The translations under genes were made by a program, and so were the position numbers. The notes beneath the pieces are model-generated. The model had not been told where the DNA came from. It was given only the letters and a program-made list of their open reading frames with translations, and made no database searches. Below are positions 1 through 9,851 of a stretch of DNA of 64,000 bases, in pieces. Source of the stretch: Pseudomonas thermotolerans DSM 14292 (GTDB taxonomy: Bacteria; Pseudomonadota; Gammaproteobacteria; Pseudomonadales; Pseudomonadaceae); the NCBI RefSeq assembly GCF_000364625.1, contig NZ_KB822600.1, positions 62,001 through 126,000 of the forward strand. Reading direction: 5' to 3'. Within the stretch, counting starts at the first letter, position 1. Each line of letters starts with the position of its first letter.

Positions 1-208
1 CTACTCGCACTCCGGCTTCCCGGGTGGCATCAAGGAGATCAACTTCGAAAAGCTGATCGCCAAGGCGCCCGAGCGTGTGATCGAAACCGCGGTCAAGGGC
101 ATGCTGCCGAAGAACCCGCTGGGTCGTGACATGTATCGCAAGCTGAAGGTGTACAAGGGTGCCGAGCATCCGCATACCGCTCAGCAGCCCCAAGAACTGA
201 AGATTTGA
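1..208 (+). CDS. rplM: 50S ribosomal protein L13 (3' part only)
   Basis: C-terminal 68 codons of ribosomal protein L13, cut by the window edge. The frame begins at base 2 and reads HSGFPGGIK, then [12 protein letters not shown] and [16 protein letters not shown] before TGA at 206-208, which are the conserved L13 C-terminal segments. L13 is an early-assembly 50S protein that binds 23S rRNA. It is followed after 14 bp by rpsI, the standard rplM-rpsI operon order, so the promoter lies upstream of the window. Confidence 0.95.
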   Translation, partial: YSHSGFPGGIKEINFEKLIAKAPERVIETAVKGMLPKNPLGRDMYRKLKVYKGAEHPHTAQQPQELKI

Positions 209-222
209 CGGAATAGTTCATT

Positions 223-615
223 ATGTCGGCGACTCAAAATTACGGCACTGGCCGTCGCAAGACCGCTACCGCTCGCGTTTTCCTGCGTCCGGGTACTGGC
301 AACATCTCCATCAACAACCGTAGCCTGGATAACTTCTTCGGTCGCGAAACCGCCCGCATGGTGGTTCGTCAGCCCCTCGAGCTGACCGAGACCGCCGAGA
401 AGTTCGACATCTACGTCACCGTCAGTGGTGGTGGTGTCAGTGGCCAGGCCGGCGCCATCCGTCACGGCATCACCCGTGCCCTGATGAGCTACGACGAAGG
501 CCTGCGCAGCGCGCTGCGCAAAGCTGGCTACGTCACCCGCGATGCTCGCGAGGTGGAGCGCAAGAAGGTCGGTCTGCGCAAGGCGCGCAAGCGTCCGCAG
601 TACTCCAAGCGCTAA
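223..615 (+). CDS. rpsI: 30S ribosomal protein S9
   Basis: Complete 130-residue S9, the usual bacterial length. It opens with [19 protein letters not shown] and ends [11 protein letters not shown]. That C-terminal tail reaches the P-site tRNA in the 30S subunit, and its final SKR is the hallmark of the family. ATG at 223 lies 14 bp after the rplM stop, so the two are co-transcribed. A strong intrinsic terminator follows 19 bp downstream and closes the operon. Confidence 0.97.
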   Translation: MSATQNYGTGRRKTATARVFLRPGTGNISINNRSLDNFFGRETARMVVRQPLELTETAEKFDIYVTVSGGGVSGQAGAIRHGITRALMSYDEGLRSALRKAGYVTRDAREVERKKVGLRKARKRPQYSKR

Positions 616-634
616 TTCGCTTTCGCATACGAAG

Positions 635-671
635 CGCCCGGTTTCCAGTTGGAAACCGGGCGTTTTTTTTT
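635..671 (+). terminator. Intrinsic terminator of rplM-rpsI
   Basis: Perfect 12-bp GC-rich stem (635-646 with 651-662), AGTT loop, then a run of nine T residues (663-671). It lies directly after the rpsI stop. Confidence 0.93.
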
Positions 672-761
672 GGCTGCCCTTAGTTGCGTTGCGACAAGTT
701 GCCGCATGCTGGAAGGCCGCATCTGGCAAGGGCTTCAGCGTTTTTGTGTCTAATAGTTACC

Positions 762-790
762 TTGTCAGAAATGGGGCTTTTCTTTACCAT
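762..790 (+). promoter_or_regulatory. Putative sigma70 promoter for petABC
   Basis: TTGTCA (762-767), 17-nt spacer, TACCAT (785-790) inside an AT-rich patch between the rpsI terminator and petA. The predicted start near 797 leaves a leader of about 74 nt before the petA ATG. This is a consensus match only, with no experimental support. Confidence 0.55.
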
Positions 791-870
791 TTGCCAAATT
801 TTTTTGCGGCTCGAATTTATTTAGTAGATGCCTGAAACAACAGGCCACAAAGCTGATGGGAGACGACTGA

Positions 871-1464
871 ATGAGCAATGACGGCGTGAATGCAGGCCGG
901 CGTCGCTTCCTTGTGGCAGCCACTTCGGTAGTGGGTGCTGCGGGGGCGGTGGGTGCTGCGGTCCCGTTCGTGGGGTCATGGTTCCCGAGCGCCAAGGCCA
1001 AGGCCGCAGGTGCACCGGTGAAAGTGAATGTCAGCAAGATCGAGGCGGGTCAGCAGATTGTCGCTGAATGGCGTGGTCAGCCGGTATTCATCGTCCGCCG
1101 TACCGAGGAAATCCTCCGTAACCTGGAGAAGGTTGCTGGCCAGGTGGCCGACCCCGAGTCCAAGTCTTCGGTGCAGCCTGCGTACGTGGATCCCAAAACC
1201 CGCTCGATCAAGCCCGAGCTGCTGGTCCTGGTAGGCCTGTGCACCCACCTGGGCTGCTCGCCTTCCTTCCGTCCGGAGGTGGCTCCGGCCGACCTCGGCC
1301 CGGACTGGGTCGGCGGCTATTTCTGCCCCTGCCACGGTTCTCGCTACGATCTCGCCGGCCGCGTCTACAAGGCGCAGCCCGCCCCCTTGAACCTGCCGGT
1401 GCCGCCGCACTCCTACGAGTCGGATGATGTCATCGTCATCGGTGTGGACCAGGAGAACGCCTGA
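871..1464 (+). CDS. petA: Ubiquinol-cytochrome c reductase, Rieske iron-sulfur subunit
   Basis: The 197-residue Rieske subunit of the cytochrome bc1 complex carries electrons from ubiquinol at the Qo site to cytochrome c1. It starts with an uncleaved Tat-type signal anchor (GRRRFLV at residues 10-16, then an Ala/Gly/Val-rich membrane helix). The [2Fe-2S] cluster boxes are CTHLGC (C124, H126, C129) and CPCHG (C152, C154, H155). The two inner Cys residues C129 and C154 form the expected disulfide. Its stop overlaps the petB start by 1 bp (TGATG), so translation is coupled within petABC. Confidence 0.96.
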   Translation: MSNDGVNAGRRRFLVAATSVVGAAGAVGAAVPFVGSWFPSAKAKAAGAPVKVNVSKIEAGQQIVAEWRGQPVFIVRRTEEILRNLEKVAGQVADPESKSSVQPAYVDPKTRSIKPELLVLVGLCTHLGCSPSFRPEVAPADLGPDWVGGYFCPCHGSRYDLAGRVYKAQPAPLNLPVPPHSYESDDVIVIGVDQENA

Positions 1465-2675
1465 TGAGCAAATTCATGGAATGGATCGATGCGCGCTTCC
1501 CGGCCACCAAGATGTGGGAAGACCATCTCTCCAAATACTACGCGCCGAAGAATTTCAACTTCCTGTACTTCTTCGGTTCCCTGGCCCTGCTGGTGCTGGT
1601 CAACCAGATCCTCACCGGCATCTGGCTGACCATGAGCTTCACCCCGAGCGCTGAAGAGGCCTTCGCGTCCGTCGAATACATCATGCGTGACGTGGAGTAC
1701 GGCTGGATCATCCGCTACCTGCACTCCACCGGCGCTTCGGCGTTCTTCATCGTCGTCTACCTGCACATGTTCCGCGGCCTGCTCTACGGCTCCTACCAGA
1801 AGCCGCGCGAGCTGGTGTGGATCTTCGGCATGCTGATCTACCTGTGCCTGATGGCCGAGGCCTTCATGGGTTACCTGCTACCCTGGGGTCAGATGTCTTA
1901 CTGGGGGGCCCAGGTGATCATCTCGCTGTTCGGCGCCATCCCGGTGATCGGTGAGGACCTCACCCAGTGGATCCGTGGTGACTACCTGATCTCCGGCATC
2001 ACCCTGAACCGCTTCTTCGCCCTGCACGTGATCGCCCTGCCGATCGTCCTGCTCGGCCTGGTGGTCCTGCACATCCTCGCGCTGCACGAAGTGGGCTCCA
2101 ACAACCCTGATGGCGTGGACATCAAGAAGAAGAAGGACGAGAACGGTAAGCCGCTGGACGGCATCGCCTTCCATCCGTACTACACCGTCAAGGACATCGT
2201 TGGCGTGGTGGTGTTCCTGTTCGTGTTCTGCGCCGTGGTGTTCTTCTTCCCGGAAATGGGCGGTTACTTCCTCGAGAAGCCGAACTTCGAGCAGGCCAAC
2301 CCGTTCAAGACCCCCGAGCACATCGCCCCGGTGTGGTACTTCACCCCGTTCTACGCGATCCTGCGTGCGGTGCCTGACAAGTTGATGGGCGTCATCGCCA
2401 TGGGTGCGGCCATCGCCATCCTGTTCGTGCTGCCGTGGCTGGATCGCAGCCCGGTGCGCTCGATGCGCTACAAGGGCTGGCTGAGCAAGATCGCTCTGCT
2501 GGTGTTCTGCATCGCCTTCCTGATCCTCGGCGTGCTGGGCGTGCTGTCGCCGACTCCGGGTCGTACGCTGCTGTCGCAGGTATGTACCGTCCTGTACTTC
2601 GCGTACTTCATCCTGATGCCGTTCTACACCAGGATGGAAAAAACCAAACCGGTTCCGGAAAGGGTGACAGGCTGA
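1464..2675 (+). CDS. petB: Ubiquinol-cytochrome c reductase, cytochrome b subunit
   Basis: The 403-residue, eight-helix membrane core of the bc1 complex, carrying both b-type hemes and the Qo and Qi quinone sites. Heme ligands visible are H87 and H101 in helix B and H188 and H203 in helix D. The Qo-site motif appears as PVWY (in APVWYFTPFYAIL) rather than the mitochondrial PEWY, a variant known in beta- and gammaproteobacteria. It overlaps petA by 1 bp and petC by 1 bp, so the three subunits are translated as a coupled set. Confidence 0.97.
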   Translation: MSKFMEWIDARFPATKMWEDHLSKYYAPKNFNFLYFFGSLALLVLVNQILTGIWLTMSFTPSAEEAFASVEYIMRDVEYGWIIRYLHSTGASAFFIVVYLHMFRGLLYGSYQKPRELVWIFGMLIYLCLMAEAFMGYLLPWGQMSYWGAQVIISLFGAIPVIGEDLTQWIRGDYLISGITLNRFFALHVIALPIVLLGLVVLHILALHEVGSNNPDGVDIKKKKDENGKPLDGIAFHPYYTVKDIVGVVVFLFVFCAVVFFFPEMGGYFLEKPNFEQANPFKTPEHIAPVWYFTPFYAILRAVPDKLMGVIAMGAAIAILFVLPWLDRSPVRSMRYKGWLSKIALLVFCIAFLILGVLGVLSPTPGRTLLSQVCTVLYFAYFILMPFYTRMEKTKPVPERVTG

Positions 2676-3454
2676 TGAAAAAGCAAATTGCTGCACTGGT
2701 TTTCGCGCTGCTGCCGGCCTTTTCCTTCGGCGCCGCGACTGGCTATCCGCTCGACAAGGTGGATATCGATCTGACCGACAAGGCGGCGCTGCAGGATGGC
2801 GCGCGTACCTTCGCCAACTACTGCATGGGCTGCCACTCGGCCAAGTTCCAGCGCTATGAGCGCGTGGCCAACGACCTGGGCATTCCGGAAGAGATCATGA
2901 TGGAGAATCTGGTCTTCACCGGCGCCAAGATCGGCGACCACATGAGCATCGGCATGAAGCCGGAAGACGCCAAGGTCTGGTTCGGCGCCGCGCCGCCGGA
3001 TCTGACCCTGGTGGCCCGCGTGCGTGGCACCGACTGGCTGTACACCTACCTGCGGACCTTCTACGAAGACCCGAACCGCCCGCTGGGTGCTAACAACAAG
3101 GTCTTCCCGAACGTCGGCATGCCCAACGTGCTGGTCGGCCTGCAGGGTCGCCAATATATCGGCTGCAAGCAGGTCCAGGTGGTCGAGGATGGCAAGAAGC
3201 AGTTCGACCCGCTGACCGGGGCGCCCATCACCCACGAGGCCTGCGACCAGCTGGTCGTTGAGCCCAACACCGGCAGCCTGTCCGAGGCCGAGTTCGACGA
3301 GAAGGTCAAGAACCTGGTGACCTTCCTGGCCTACTCCGCCAACCCGGTCAAGCTGGAAAGCCAGCGCATCGGTACCTACGTGCTGCTCTACCTGGCCTTC
3401 CTCTTCGTGTTCGCCTACCTGCTCAAGCGCGAGTACTGGAAGGACGTTCACTAA
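2675..3454 (+). CDS. petC: Ubiquinol-cytochrome c reductase, cytochrome c1
   Basis: A 259-residue cytochrome c1 that accepts electrons from the Rieske protein and passes them to soluble c-type cytochromes in the periplasm. ATG at 2675 overlaps the petB TGA and begins a Sec signal peptide (MKKQIAALVFALLPAFSFG). A single c-heme site CMGCH follows (C50, C53, H54). A C-terminal membrane anchor (TYVLLYLAFLFVFAYLL) ends in KREYWKDVH. The open frame extends 80 codons upstream into petB, but the overlapping ATG and signal peptide fix the start. Confidence 0.96.
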   Translation: MKKQIAALVFALLPAFSFGAATGYPLDKVDIDLTDKAALQDGARTFANYCMGCHSAKFQRYERVANDLGIPEEIMMENLVFTGAKIGDHMSIGMKPEDAKVWFGAAPPDLTLVARVRGTDWLYTYLRTFYEDPNRPLGANNKVFPNVGMPNVLVGLQGRQYIGCKQVQVVEDGKKQFDPLTGAPITHEACDQLVVEPNTGSLSEAEFDEKVKNLVTFLAYSANPVKLESQRIGTYVLLYLAFLFVFAYLLKREYWKDVH

Positions 3455-3475
3455 GGCCGTTGTTCCGCTGTACGA

Positions 3476-3507
3476 CGCACGCGCCCATTTCGGGCGCGTG
3501 CGTTTTT
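3476..3507 (+). terminator. Intrinsic terminator of petABC
   Basis: An 11-bp GC-rich stem (3476-3486 with 3492-3502) with a short ATTTC loop, followed by TTTTT at 3503-3507, placed 21 bp after the petC stop. Confidence 0.9.
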
Positions 3508-3545
3508 CTGCTTTTTGATACCTGCATTACGCGAGGAGGACCTTC

Positions 3546-4169
3546 ATGGCGGCTACCAGCAAGTTGGCCTGCTACTCCGACCCCGCCGACCATTATTCGC
3601 ACCGCGTGCGTATCGTGCTTGCCGAGAAGGGCGTCACTGCCGAGGTCATCTACGTCGAGCCCGGCAAGTTCCCGGCCAAGCTGGCCGAGGTGAACCCCTA
3701 CACCAGTCTGCCGACGCTGATCGATCGTGATCTGGCCCTGTACGAATCCACCGTGGTGATGGAATATCTCGACGAGCGCTATCCTCACCCGCCGCTGCTG
3801 CCGGTCTATCCGGTGGCGCGCGCCAACAGCCGCCTGCTGATCCATCGCATTCAGCGCGACTGGTGCCGCCTGGTGGACTTGGTGCTCGATCCGCGCAGCA
3901 AGGAAGACGAACGGAGCCAGGCTCGCAAGGAGTTGCGCGAAAGCCTGATCGGGGTTTCTCCGCTGTTCGGCGAGAAGCCCTTTTTCCTCAGCGACGAGCT
4001 GAGCCTGGTGGATTGCTGCCTGCTGCCGATTCTCTGGCGTCTGCCGGTCCTCGGCATCGAGCTGCCGCGTCAGGCCAAGCCGCTGCTCGATTACATGGAA
4101 CGCCTGTTCGCCCGTCCCGGCTTCCAGGCCAGTCTGTCCGCCGCCGAGCGTGAAATGCGCCAGCGCTAA
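3546..4169 (+). CDS. sspA: Stringent starvation protein A
   Basis: A 207-residue GST-fold protein that binds RNA polymerase and alters transcription in stationary phase and virulence. An N-terminal thioredoxin-like domain (about residues 8-85, with [16 protein letters not shown] and the cis-Pro region YTSLPTLID) is followed by an all-helical GST C-domain. SspA proteins lack GST catalytic residues, in line with a regulatory role. A strong GAGGAGGA ribosome site precedes ATG 3546. sspB follows 12 bp later, forming the conserved sspAB operon. Confidence 0.95.
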   Translation: MAATSKLACYSDPADHYSHRVRIVLAEKGVTAEVIYVEPGKFPAKLAEVNPYTSLPTLIDRDLALYESTVVMEYLDERYPHPPLLPVYPVARANSRLLIHRIQRDWCRLVDLVLDPRSKEDERSQARKELRESLIGVSPLFGEKPFFLSDELSLVDCCLLPILWRLPVLGIELPRQAKPLLDYMERLFARPGFQASLSAAEREMRQR

Positions 4170-4181
4170 GGAGATGCTGCG

Positions 4182-4589
4182 ATGATGACCTCCAGTCGGC
4201 CCTACCTGATTCGCGCGCTGTACGAGTGGATCGTCGACAACAATTGCACGCCGTACATCCTGGTCAACGCCGAGCACGCGCAGGTCAAGGTGCCCCAGGG
4301 CTTCGCCCGTGACGGGCAGATCGTGCTGAACATCTCGCCCAGCGCGGTACGCGGCCTGCAGATGGACAACGAGGCGCTGAGCTTCGAGGGGCGTTTCGGT
4401 GGCGTGGCTCATCATCTGTACATTCCCGCGGCCGCCGTGCTGGCCATCTATGCGCGGGAGAACGGTCAGGGCATGGTTTTCGACCTGGAGCCGCCGGTAT
4501 TCGACGAGGACGGCCCGGACGACGACGGCCCTTCCGGCGGCGAGCCGCCGCGCCCTAGCGGACGGCCGAGCCTCAAGGTGGTCAAGTAG
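4182..4589 (+). CDS. sspB: ClpXP protease specificity-enhancing factor SspB
   Basis: A 135-residue adaptor that delivers ssrA-tagged proteins from stalled ribosomes to ClpXP. The N-terminal SM-like domain (YLIRALYEWIVDNNCTPYI and VLNISPSAV) binds the ssrA tag. After an acidic, Gly/Pro-rich flexible linker the tail RPSLKVVK is the ClpX-docking (XB) motif. AAGGAG lies 8 nt upstream of ATG 4182; a second ATG follows at 4185. Co-transcribed with sspA. Confidence 0.95.
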   Translation: MMTSSRPYLIRALYEWIVDNNCTPYILVNAEHAQVKVPQGFARDGQIVLNISPSAVRGLQMDNEALSFEGRFGGVAHHLYIPAAAVLAIYARENGQGMVFDLEPPVFDEDGPDDDGPSGGEPPRPSGRPSLKVVK

Positions 4590-4606
4590 CCGACAGGCAG
4601 GAAAAA

Positions 4607-4636
4607 CGAAAAGGGCGCCGATCGGCGCCCTTTTCG
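4607..4636. terminator. Bidirectional terminator between sspB and dolP
   Basis: A perfect 14-bp stem (4607-4620 with 4623-4636) whose outer A/T tracts give a T run on either strand. It serves the convergent sspAB and dolP-gmhA transcripts. Confidence 0.88.
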
Positions 4637-4649
4637 TCATGCGCTGGGA

Positions 4650-5785
<1,136 letters not shown>

Positions 5786-5897
5786 TCAGTATGTCGGCTG
5801 CGGAGATGGCTGGGCCTGGCGCGGATGATGCCGGAGCTGCCGGAAAGGGTGGGATTGGTATTTTCTATCGGGGTGGCCGGGGCGATTGGGCATGGGC

Positions 5898-6263
5898 TCA
5901 GGCGTCAAAGGCATTCTTGATCCACTCGGGGCGGCCTGCCGTACCATTGGTCGCCCCCAGGGCTATGACATCGAAGCGGCAGGGATGTTTGCCCCAGCGT
6001 TTCTCCTGCTGGAGAAAGTTCTCGGCCGCCAGGGCCAGGCGTGCCCGCTTGCGCGCATCCACGCTCTCCAGTGCGCCGCCCCAGGCGGCGTGCCGCCGGT
6101 AGCGAACTTCCACGAATACTACTGTATCGCCGTCGAGCATGACCAGATCGAGCTCGCCGCCGCGGCATGACCAGTTCTGCGCCAGCAGGCGCAGGCCCCG
6201 GTCTTCGAGAAAGCGGCGGGCTTGCTCTTCCGCCTGGCGCCCGCGCTGCTGGTTGTCGCTCAC
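5898..6263 (-). CDS. yraN: UPF0102 family endonuclease-like protein YraN
   Basis: About 121 residues, typical of UPF0102. It shows the PD-(D/E)XK nuclease-like core: RGGELDLVMLDGDTVVFVEV carries the D...EVR arrangement. The chosen start is GTG at 6263 (VSDNQQRGRQAEEQ), because the longer open frame upstream runs through the end of lpoA and codes only for proline/arginine-rich shadow sequence. It starts 5 bp after the lpoA stop, so it is co-transcribed. Function is unproven, and the nuclease link is by fold only. A gene-free 124 bp separates it from gmhA. Confidence 0.88.
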   Translation of the reverse strand: MSDNQQRGRQAEEQARRFLEDRGLRLLAQNWSCRGGELDLVMLDGDTVVFVEVRYRRHAAWGGALESVDARKRARLALAAENFLQQEKRWGKHPCRFDVIALGATNGTAGRPEWIKNAFDA

Positions 6264-6268
6264 CTGGC

Positions 6269-8086
6269 TCAAAGGGTGCTGTCGGGCAGGGGCTGGACCT
6301 GGCCGTTGCGGAACTCCGCCCAGGGCAGCTGGCGCTCGATGCGCTGTGCCGGGTTCAGGCTCAGGCTGCCGGTGAGGCCTTCCACCTGGCTGCCGGGCAG
6401 AGCCTTCAGCTGGCTCAGGCGCGGGGCCAGGCGGTAGGCGTCGATGCCCATGGCGAACAGCCGGCCGAGGCTGCCGGCGGCCTGCGGCCACTGCTGGGTG
6501 ACCTGCTGCTGCAGGGCGTCGTTGGCGTGCAGCAGCCAGGGCGTTTCGCAGAAGCGGATGCCTTCCAGGTCGAGGTTCTGGGTCTGGTTGTTGCCGCCGC
6601 TGTACAGGTGTGAGGTGGCGTAGACCGGTACGTCGCCGGCGTACTGGAAGGCGAGGGTCGGCTTGATCTGCTGGGCCTGCTGCGGGGTGGCCGCGAGGAA
6701 GATGAAGTCGATGTCCTGGCGGCGCGCCGGCTGGGCGGCCAGCTGGGTGCCCAGGGTGTTCTGCAGGCGCTTGGCGCGCGCCTCGCTCTGGCGCAGCTGG
6801 AACAGGTCGGCGATCTGCTGGGCCATCTGCACCGGCTGGTCGATGTGGGCGGCGGCGATCAGGGTTCCGCCGGCGGCTTCCCAGCTCTGCCGGAAGGCAG
6901 CCAGCACGCGGTCGCCCCAGTCACCTCGGGGCACCAGGGCCACGGCGCGGCGCATGCCGTCGGCCCAGGCGCGGCGCGCCGCCTCGCGGGCCTCGTCCTC
7001 GGCGGCCAGACCGAACTGGAACAGCTGGGCCGGGCCTTCCTGGCCGGCGTCGGTGTAGTTGAGGGCCAGGGTGGTGATCGGCAGTTGCTCGCGGTTGCCG
7101 AGCTGGCGGACCAGCGGCTTTTCCAGGGGGCCGACTACCAGCTGCACGCCGTCGGCCTGAGCCTGGCGGTAGAACTCGTCCAGCGAGCTCAGTCGCGCAC
7201 TGTCGTACAGCTGGATGCTCGGCAGGTTTGGCTGGCCGGCCTGCTGGGCCTGATAGTGGGCGGCGAGGAAGCCGTCGCGCAAGGCGCGGGAGACCGAGGC
7301 CAGCTGGCCGTCCTGGGGCAGCAGCAGGGCGATCTTGGCTAGCGGCTGATCGCTCATGGCGAGGATCTGGCGCAGGGCTTCCGGCAGTTGCTCGGCCGCC
7401 GGGTGCTGGGGATTCTGCTGCTGCCAGGTCTCGATGGCAGCCTTCTGCTGCTGCAGGGTGCCGGCACCGTTCAGCGCGCGGGCCAGGGTCAGCCAGGCGG
7501 CGAAGTCGCTGCCGTCGTCGCCGGCCTGCAGTTGGTCGCGAGGTAGGCTGGAGACCAGGCTCCAGATGGCTTCCTGGTTGTCCGCTGCGGCCTCGCCGCT
7601 GAGCAGCGGGGCGATGAAGGCACGCTCGCGGGCGGCGGCCAGTTTCTGGCCGTCGGCCTGCAGGGCGCGGGCGCGCACCACGTGGGTGCGCACCTGCTGG
7701 TCGACGGGCAGCTCGGCCAGGCGTTCCAGGCTCGGGTGGGCGAGGGCCTTGAGGGCGCTCTTCGGTCGCTGGCGGGCCAGGGCCAGTTCGGCGGACAGGG
7801 TGCTGGCGAAGATCTGCTGGGCCGGCTTCAGGCCTTCCAGCGGCACCTGGTTGAGGATCTGCGCGGCGCGGCCGTGGTCGCCCTGGGCGAGCGCCAGGTC
7901 GGCGGCGGAAAGACGCAGCAGGGCGGCCTGCTCGGGGTTGCTGTCGGCGGCCTGCTGGAGCAGCTGCTCGATGCTCGCCTGGGGCGTACGCGGCAGTTCG
8001 CCCAGGGTGGAGCTCGGCGAGCTGGTGCAGGCGGCGAGGAAGCCGAAGATGCAGAGAAGTGAAAGCTGGCGCAGGCAAGCGGTCAT
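6269..8086 (-). CDS. lpoA: Penicillin-binding protein activator LpoA
   Basis: A 605-residue outer-membrane lipoprotein that activates the bifunctional peptidoglycan synthase PBP1A from outside the cell wall. The signal peptide ends in lipobox LAAC (Cys20). An N-terminal TPR-like helical domain (about 30-240) is followed by a periplasmic-binding-protein-like domain (from IALLLPQDGQLASVSRALRD onward). The start at 8086 was chosen over one 15 codons upstream because it has AGGAAGG just before it and begins a good lipoprotein signal. First gene of the leftward block. Confidence 0.92.
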   Translation of the reverse strand: MTACLRQLSLLCIFGFLAACTSSPSSTLGELPRTPQASIEQLLQQAADSNPEQAALLRLSAADLALAQGDHGRAAQILNQVPLEGLKPAQQIFASTLSAELALARQRPKSALKALAHPSLERLAELPVDQQVRTHVVRARALQADGQKLAAARERAFIAPLLSGEAAADNQEAIWSLVSSLPRDQLQAGDDGSDFAAWLTLARALNGAGTLQQQKAAIETWQQQNPQHPAAEQLPEALRQILAMSDQPLAKIALLLPQDGQLASVSRALRDGFLAAHYQAQQAGQPNLPSIQLYDSARLSSLDEFYRQAQADGVQLVVGPLEKPLVRQLGNREQLPITTLALNYTDAGQEGPAQLFQFGLAAEDEAREAARRAWADGMRRAVALVPRGDWGDRVLAAFRQSWEAAGGTLIAAAHIDQPVQMAQQIADLFQLRQSEARAKRLQNTLGTQLAAQPARRQDIDFIFLAATPQQAQQIKPTLAFQYAGDVPVYATSHLYSGGNNQTQNLDLEGIRFCETPWLLHANDALQQQVTQQWPQAAGSLGRLFAMGIDAYRLAPRLSQLKALPGSQVEGLTGSLSLNPAQRIERQLPWAEFRNGQVQPLPDSTL

Positions 8087-8120
8087 GTAGGCCTTCCTGA
8101 TGCTGGAACGAAAGACCGCG

Positions 8121-8126
8121 ATTGTA
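8121..8126 (-). promoter_or_regulatory. Candidate -10 element for lpoA
   Basis: TACAAT on the minus strand 35 bp upstream of the lpoA start, with no good -35 box at the right distance. A second TACAAT on the plus strand (8187-8192) could serve rsmI. Both lie in the 137-bp divergent gap. Confidence 0.35.
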
Positions 8127-8223
8127 CCCAAGCCCCGGGCGGGGTGCGATCTCGTGCGTCCGAAAGCGGATGGCGGGCGATGAGGCTACAATGCGCGATT
8201 CCTGCGACGCCGAGGTATCTGCT

Positions 8224-9090
8224 GTGACTCTATCCGAAGCACCGAATTCCCAGGCTGGCACCCTCTACGTGGTAGCTACGCCGATCGGCAATCTCGACGA
8301 CATCGGGGTGCGGGCGCTCCGGGTGTTGCGTGAGGTGGCGCTGATCGCCGCCGAGGATACCCGTCATTCCCAGCGCCTGCTCCAGCACTTCGGCATCCAG
8401 ACCCCGCTGGCGGCCTGTCACGAGCACAACGAGCGAGACGAGAGCGGGCGCTTCCTAGCCCGCCTGCAGGCTGGCGAGGACGTGGCGCTGATCTCCGACG
8501 CCGGCACTCCGCTGGTTTCCGATCCCGGCTTCCACCTGGTGCGCCAGGCGCGTGCGGCTGGCATCCGCGTGGTGCCGGTGCCCGGGCCCTGCGCGCTGAT
8601 AGCTGCGCTGTCGGCGGCCGGACTGCCCTCGGACCGGTTCATCTTCGAGGGCTTCCTGCCGGCCAGGGCGGCGGGGCGCCGGGCGCGCCTGGAGCTGCTC
8701 AAGGAGGAGTCGCGCACGCTGATCTTCTACGAGGCGCCGCACCGCATCCTGGAGTGCCTGGAAGACATGCAGGCGGTGTTTGGCGGCGGTCGCCAGGCGG
8801 TGCTGGCCCGCGAGCTGACCAAGACCTTCGAGACCCTGAAGGGCGCCCCGCTCGCTGAGCTGTGTGCCTGGGTGGCTGCCGACAACAATCAGCAGCGCGG
8901 CGAATGCGTGGTGCTGGTGGCCGGCTGGCAGGCCCCGGAGGGCGAGGAGGCGCTGAGTGCCGAGGCCTTGCGCGTGCTGGATCTGCTGCTCGCCGAACTG
9001 CCGCTGAAGCGGGCGACGGCGCTGGCCGCGGAAATCACCGGGGTGCGCAAGAACCTGCTCTATCAGGTGGCCCTCGAGCGCAAGAGCTAG
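8224..9090 (+). CDS. rsmI: 16S rRNA (cytidine1402-2'-O)-methyltransferase
   Basis: A 288-residue SAM-dependent methyltransferase of the tetrapyrrole-methylase (TP) fold that 2'-O-methylates C1402 in the decoding centre. Motifs include [20 protein letters not shown] at the N-terminus, [36 protein letters not shown] and FYEAPHRI. I chose GTG 8224 because the conserved part starts soon after and a plus-strand TACAAT at 8187-8192 would put the transcript start just upstream. An ATG at 8191 is an alternative. Divergent from lpoA, as in E. coli. Confidence 0.93.
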   Translation: MTLSEAPNSQAGTLYVVATPIGNLDDIGVRALRVLREVALIAAEDTRHSQRLLQHFGIQTPLAACHEHNERDESGRFLARLQAGEDVALISDAGTPLVSDPGFHLVRQARAAGIRVVPVPGPCALIAALSAAGLPSDRFIFEGFLPARAAGRRARLELLKEESRTLIFYEAPHRILECLEDMQAVFGGGRQAVLARELTKTFETLKGAPLAELCAWVAADNNQQRGECVVLVAGWQAPEGEEALSAEALRVLDLLLAELPLKRATALAAEITGVRKNLLYQVALERKS

Positions 9091-9147
9091 ATTGAGCGGA
9101 GTGCCCGGGGTAGAGCGGTTTCTTGTCCCGGAGCCGGCATGTTGTGC

Positions 9148-9176
9148 TTGCCGCTGGCGTCATCCCCCGGTACCCT
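9148..9176 (+). promoter_or_regulatory. Promoter of rnpB
   Basis: TTGCCG (9148-9153), 17-nt spacer, TACCCT (9171-9176). Initiation 7-9 nt downstream coincides with the first paired base of the RNase P RNA at about 9185, which supports the call. Confidence 0.65.
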
Positions 9177-9184
9177 TGGCGGCG

Positions 9185-9534
9185 GAGAGTCGATCGGACA
9201 GTCGCTGCCTTCCTTATACGGAAGGGGGAGGAAAGTCCGGGCTCCACAGGGCGGAGTGCCAGGTAACGCCTGGGAGGCGCGAGCCTACGGAAAGTGCCAC
9301 AGAAAACAACCGCCTAAGCGCTTCGGCGCCGGCAAGGGTGAAAAGGTGCGGTAAGAGCGCACCGCACGGCTGGTAACAGTCCGTGGCTAGGTAAACCCCA
9401 CTCGGAGCAAGACCAAATAGGGTTCCATTGGCGTGGCCCGCGCTGGAACCGGGTAGGTTGCTAGAGGCGTCCAGTGATGGCCGTCGTAGAGGAATGACTG
9501 TCCTCGACAGAACCCGGCTTATAGATCGACTCTC
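9185..9534 (+). ncRNA. rnpB: RNase P RNA, bacterial type A
   Basis: Catalytic RNA of RNase P, which cleaves 5' leaders from tRNA precursors. The ends pair as helix P1 (GAGAGTCGATC at 9184-9194 with its complement at 9524-9534). Universally conserved segments are GAGGAAAGTCCGGGCTCC (about 9229-9246), the GTGCCAGGTAACGCCTGG region, GGTGCGGTAAGAGCGCACC, GGCTGGTAACAGTCCGTGG and AGAACCCGGCTTATAGATCG near the 3' end. Comparison with E. coli M1 RNA from memory shows the same order. Short open frames inside this gene are not coding. Confidence 0.97.
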
Positions 9535-9619
9535 CTTTCTTTGTCCCTCCTTTATCCCTCCGGTTTTCTTTCTTGCGGTTCTAATACCGAAAAAATCTTA
9601 CTCCTCAGAAGTTACTTTA

Positions 9620-9655
9620 AGTTCGAGATTTAAGGTCTCGAACTGATTTGTCTTT
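9620..9655 (+). terminator. Possible rnpB terminator
   Basis: A 9-bp perfect inverted repeat (9620-9628 with 9636-9644, 7-nt loop) followed by a T-rich but interrupted tract. It lies in an AT-rich gene-free stretch (9535-9745) and is the only hairpin seen after rnpB. The stem is AT-rich, so efficiency is uncertain. Confidence 0.4.
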
Positions 9656-9745
9656 GTTCTCTCCCCGCCTGACTGCCGTTCGTCAATTCCTCCCGAAAGT
9701 TCGCTAAATCTCGGTCCCATAAGGATTTTTTCGCCAAGACGCGCC

Positions 9746-9775
9746 TTGACGCTGGGCTTGGCCCATTTCTATAGT
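9746..9775 (+). promoter_or_regulatory. Main promoter of the dcw (division and cell wall) cluster
   Basis: TTGACG (9746-9751), 18-nt spacer, TATAGT (9770-9775): the strongest sigma70 match seen in the window. Predicted start near 9782, directly before the MraZ boxes. Confidence 0.75.
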
Positions 9776-9783
9776 GTGCGCAA

Positions 9784-9808
9784 GTGGCATGAAGTGGCAC
9801 AGAGTGGG
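9784..9808 (+). promoter_or_regulatory. MraZ operator: three GTGG boxes at 10-bp period
   Basis: GTGGC at 9784, GTGGC at 9794 and GTGGG at 9804 are exactly 10 bp apart, one helical turn. A degenerate AGGG follows at 9814. This is the direct-repeat pattern bound by the ring-shaped MraZ repressor in E. coli and Mycoplasma. It overlaps the predicted transcription start of mraZ, so it fits autorepression of the whole cluster. Confidence 0.75.
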
Positions 9809-9851
9809 TCAAAAGGGCATGGAAAGCTAACCAAGGTGGGGAAACGCAGCC

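Noticed and set aside
9139..9646. Short open frames within and after rnpB
   Set aside because: They lie inside the conserved RNase P RNA or an AT-rich spacer and show no protein family.
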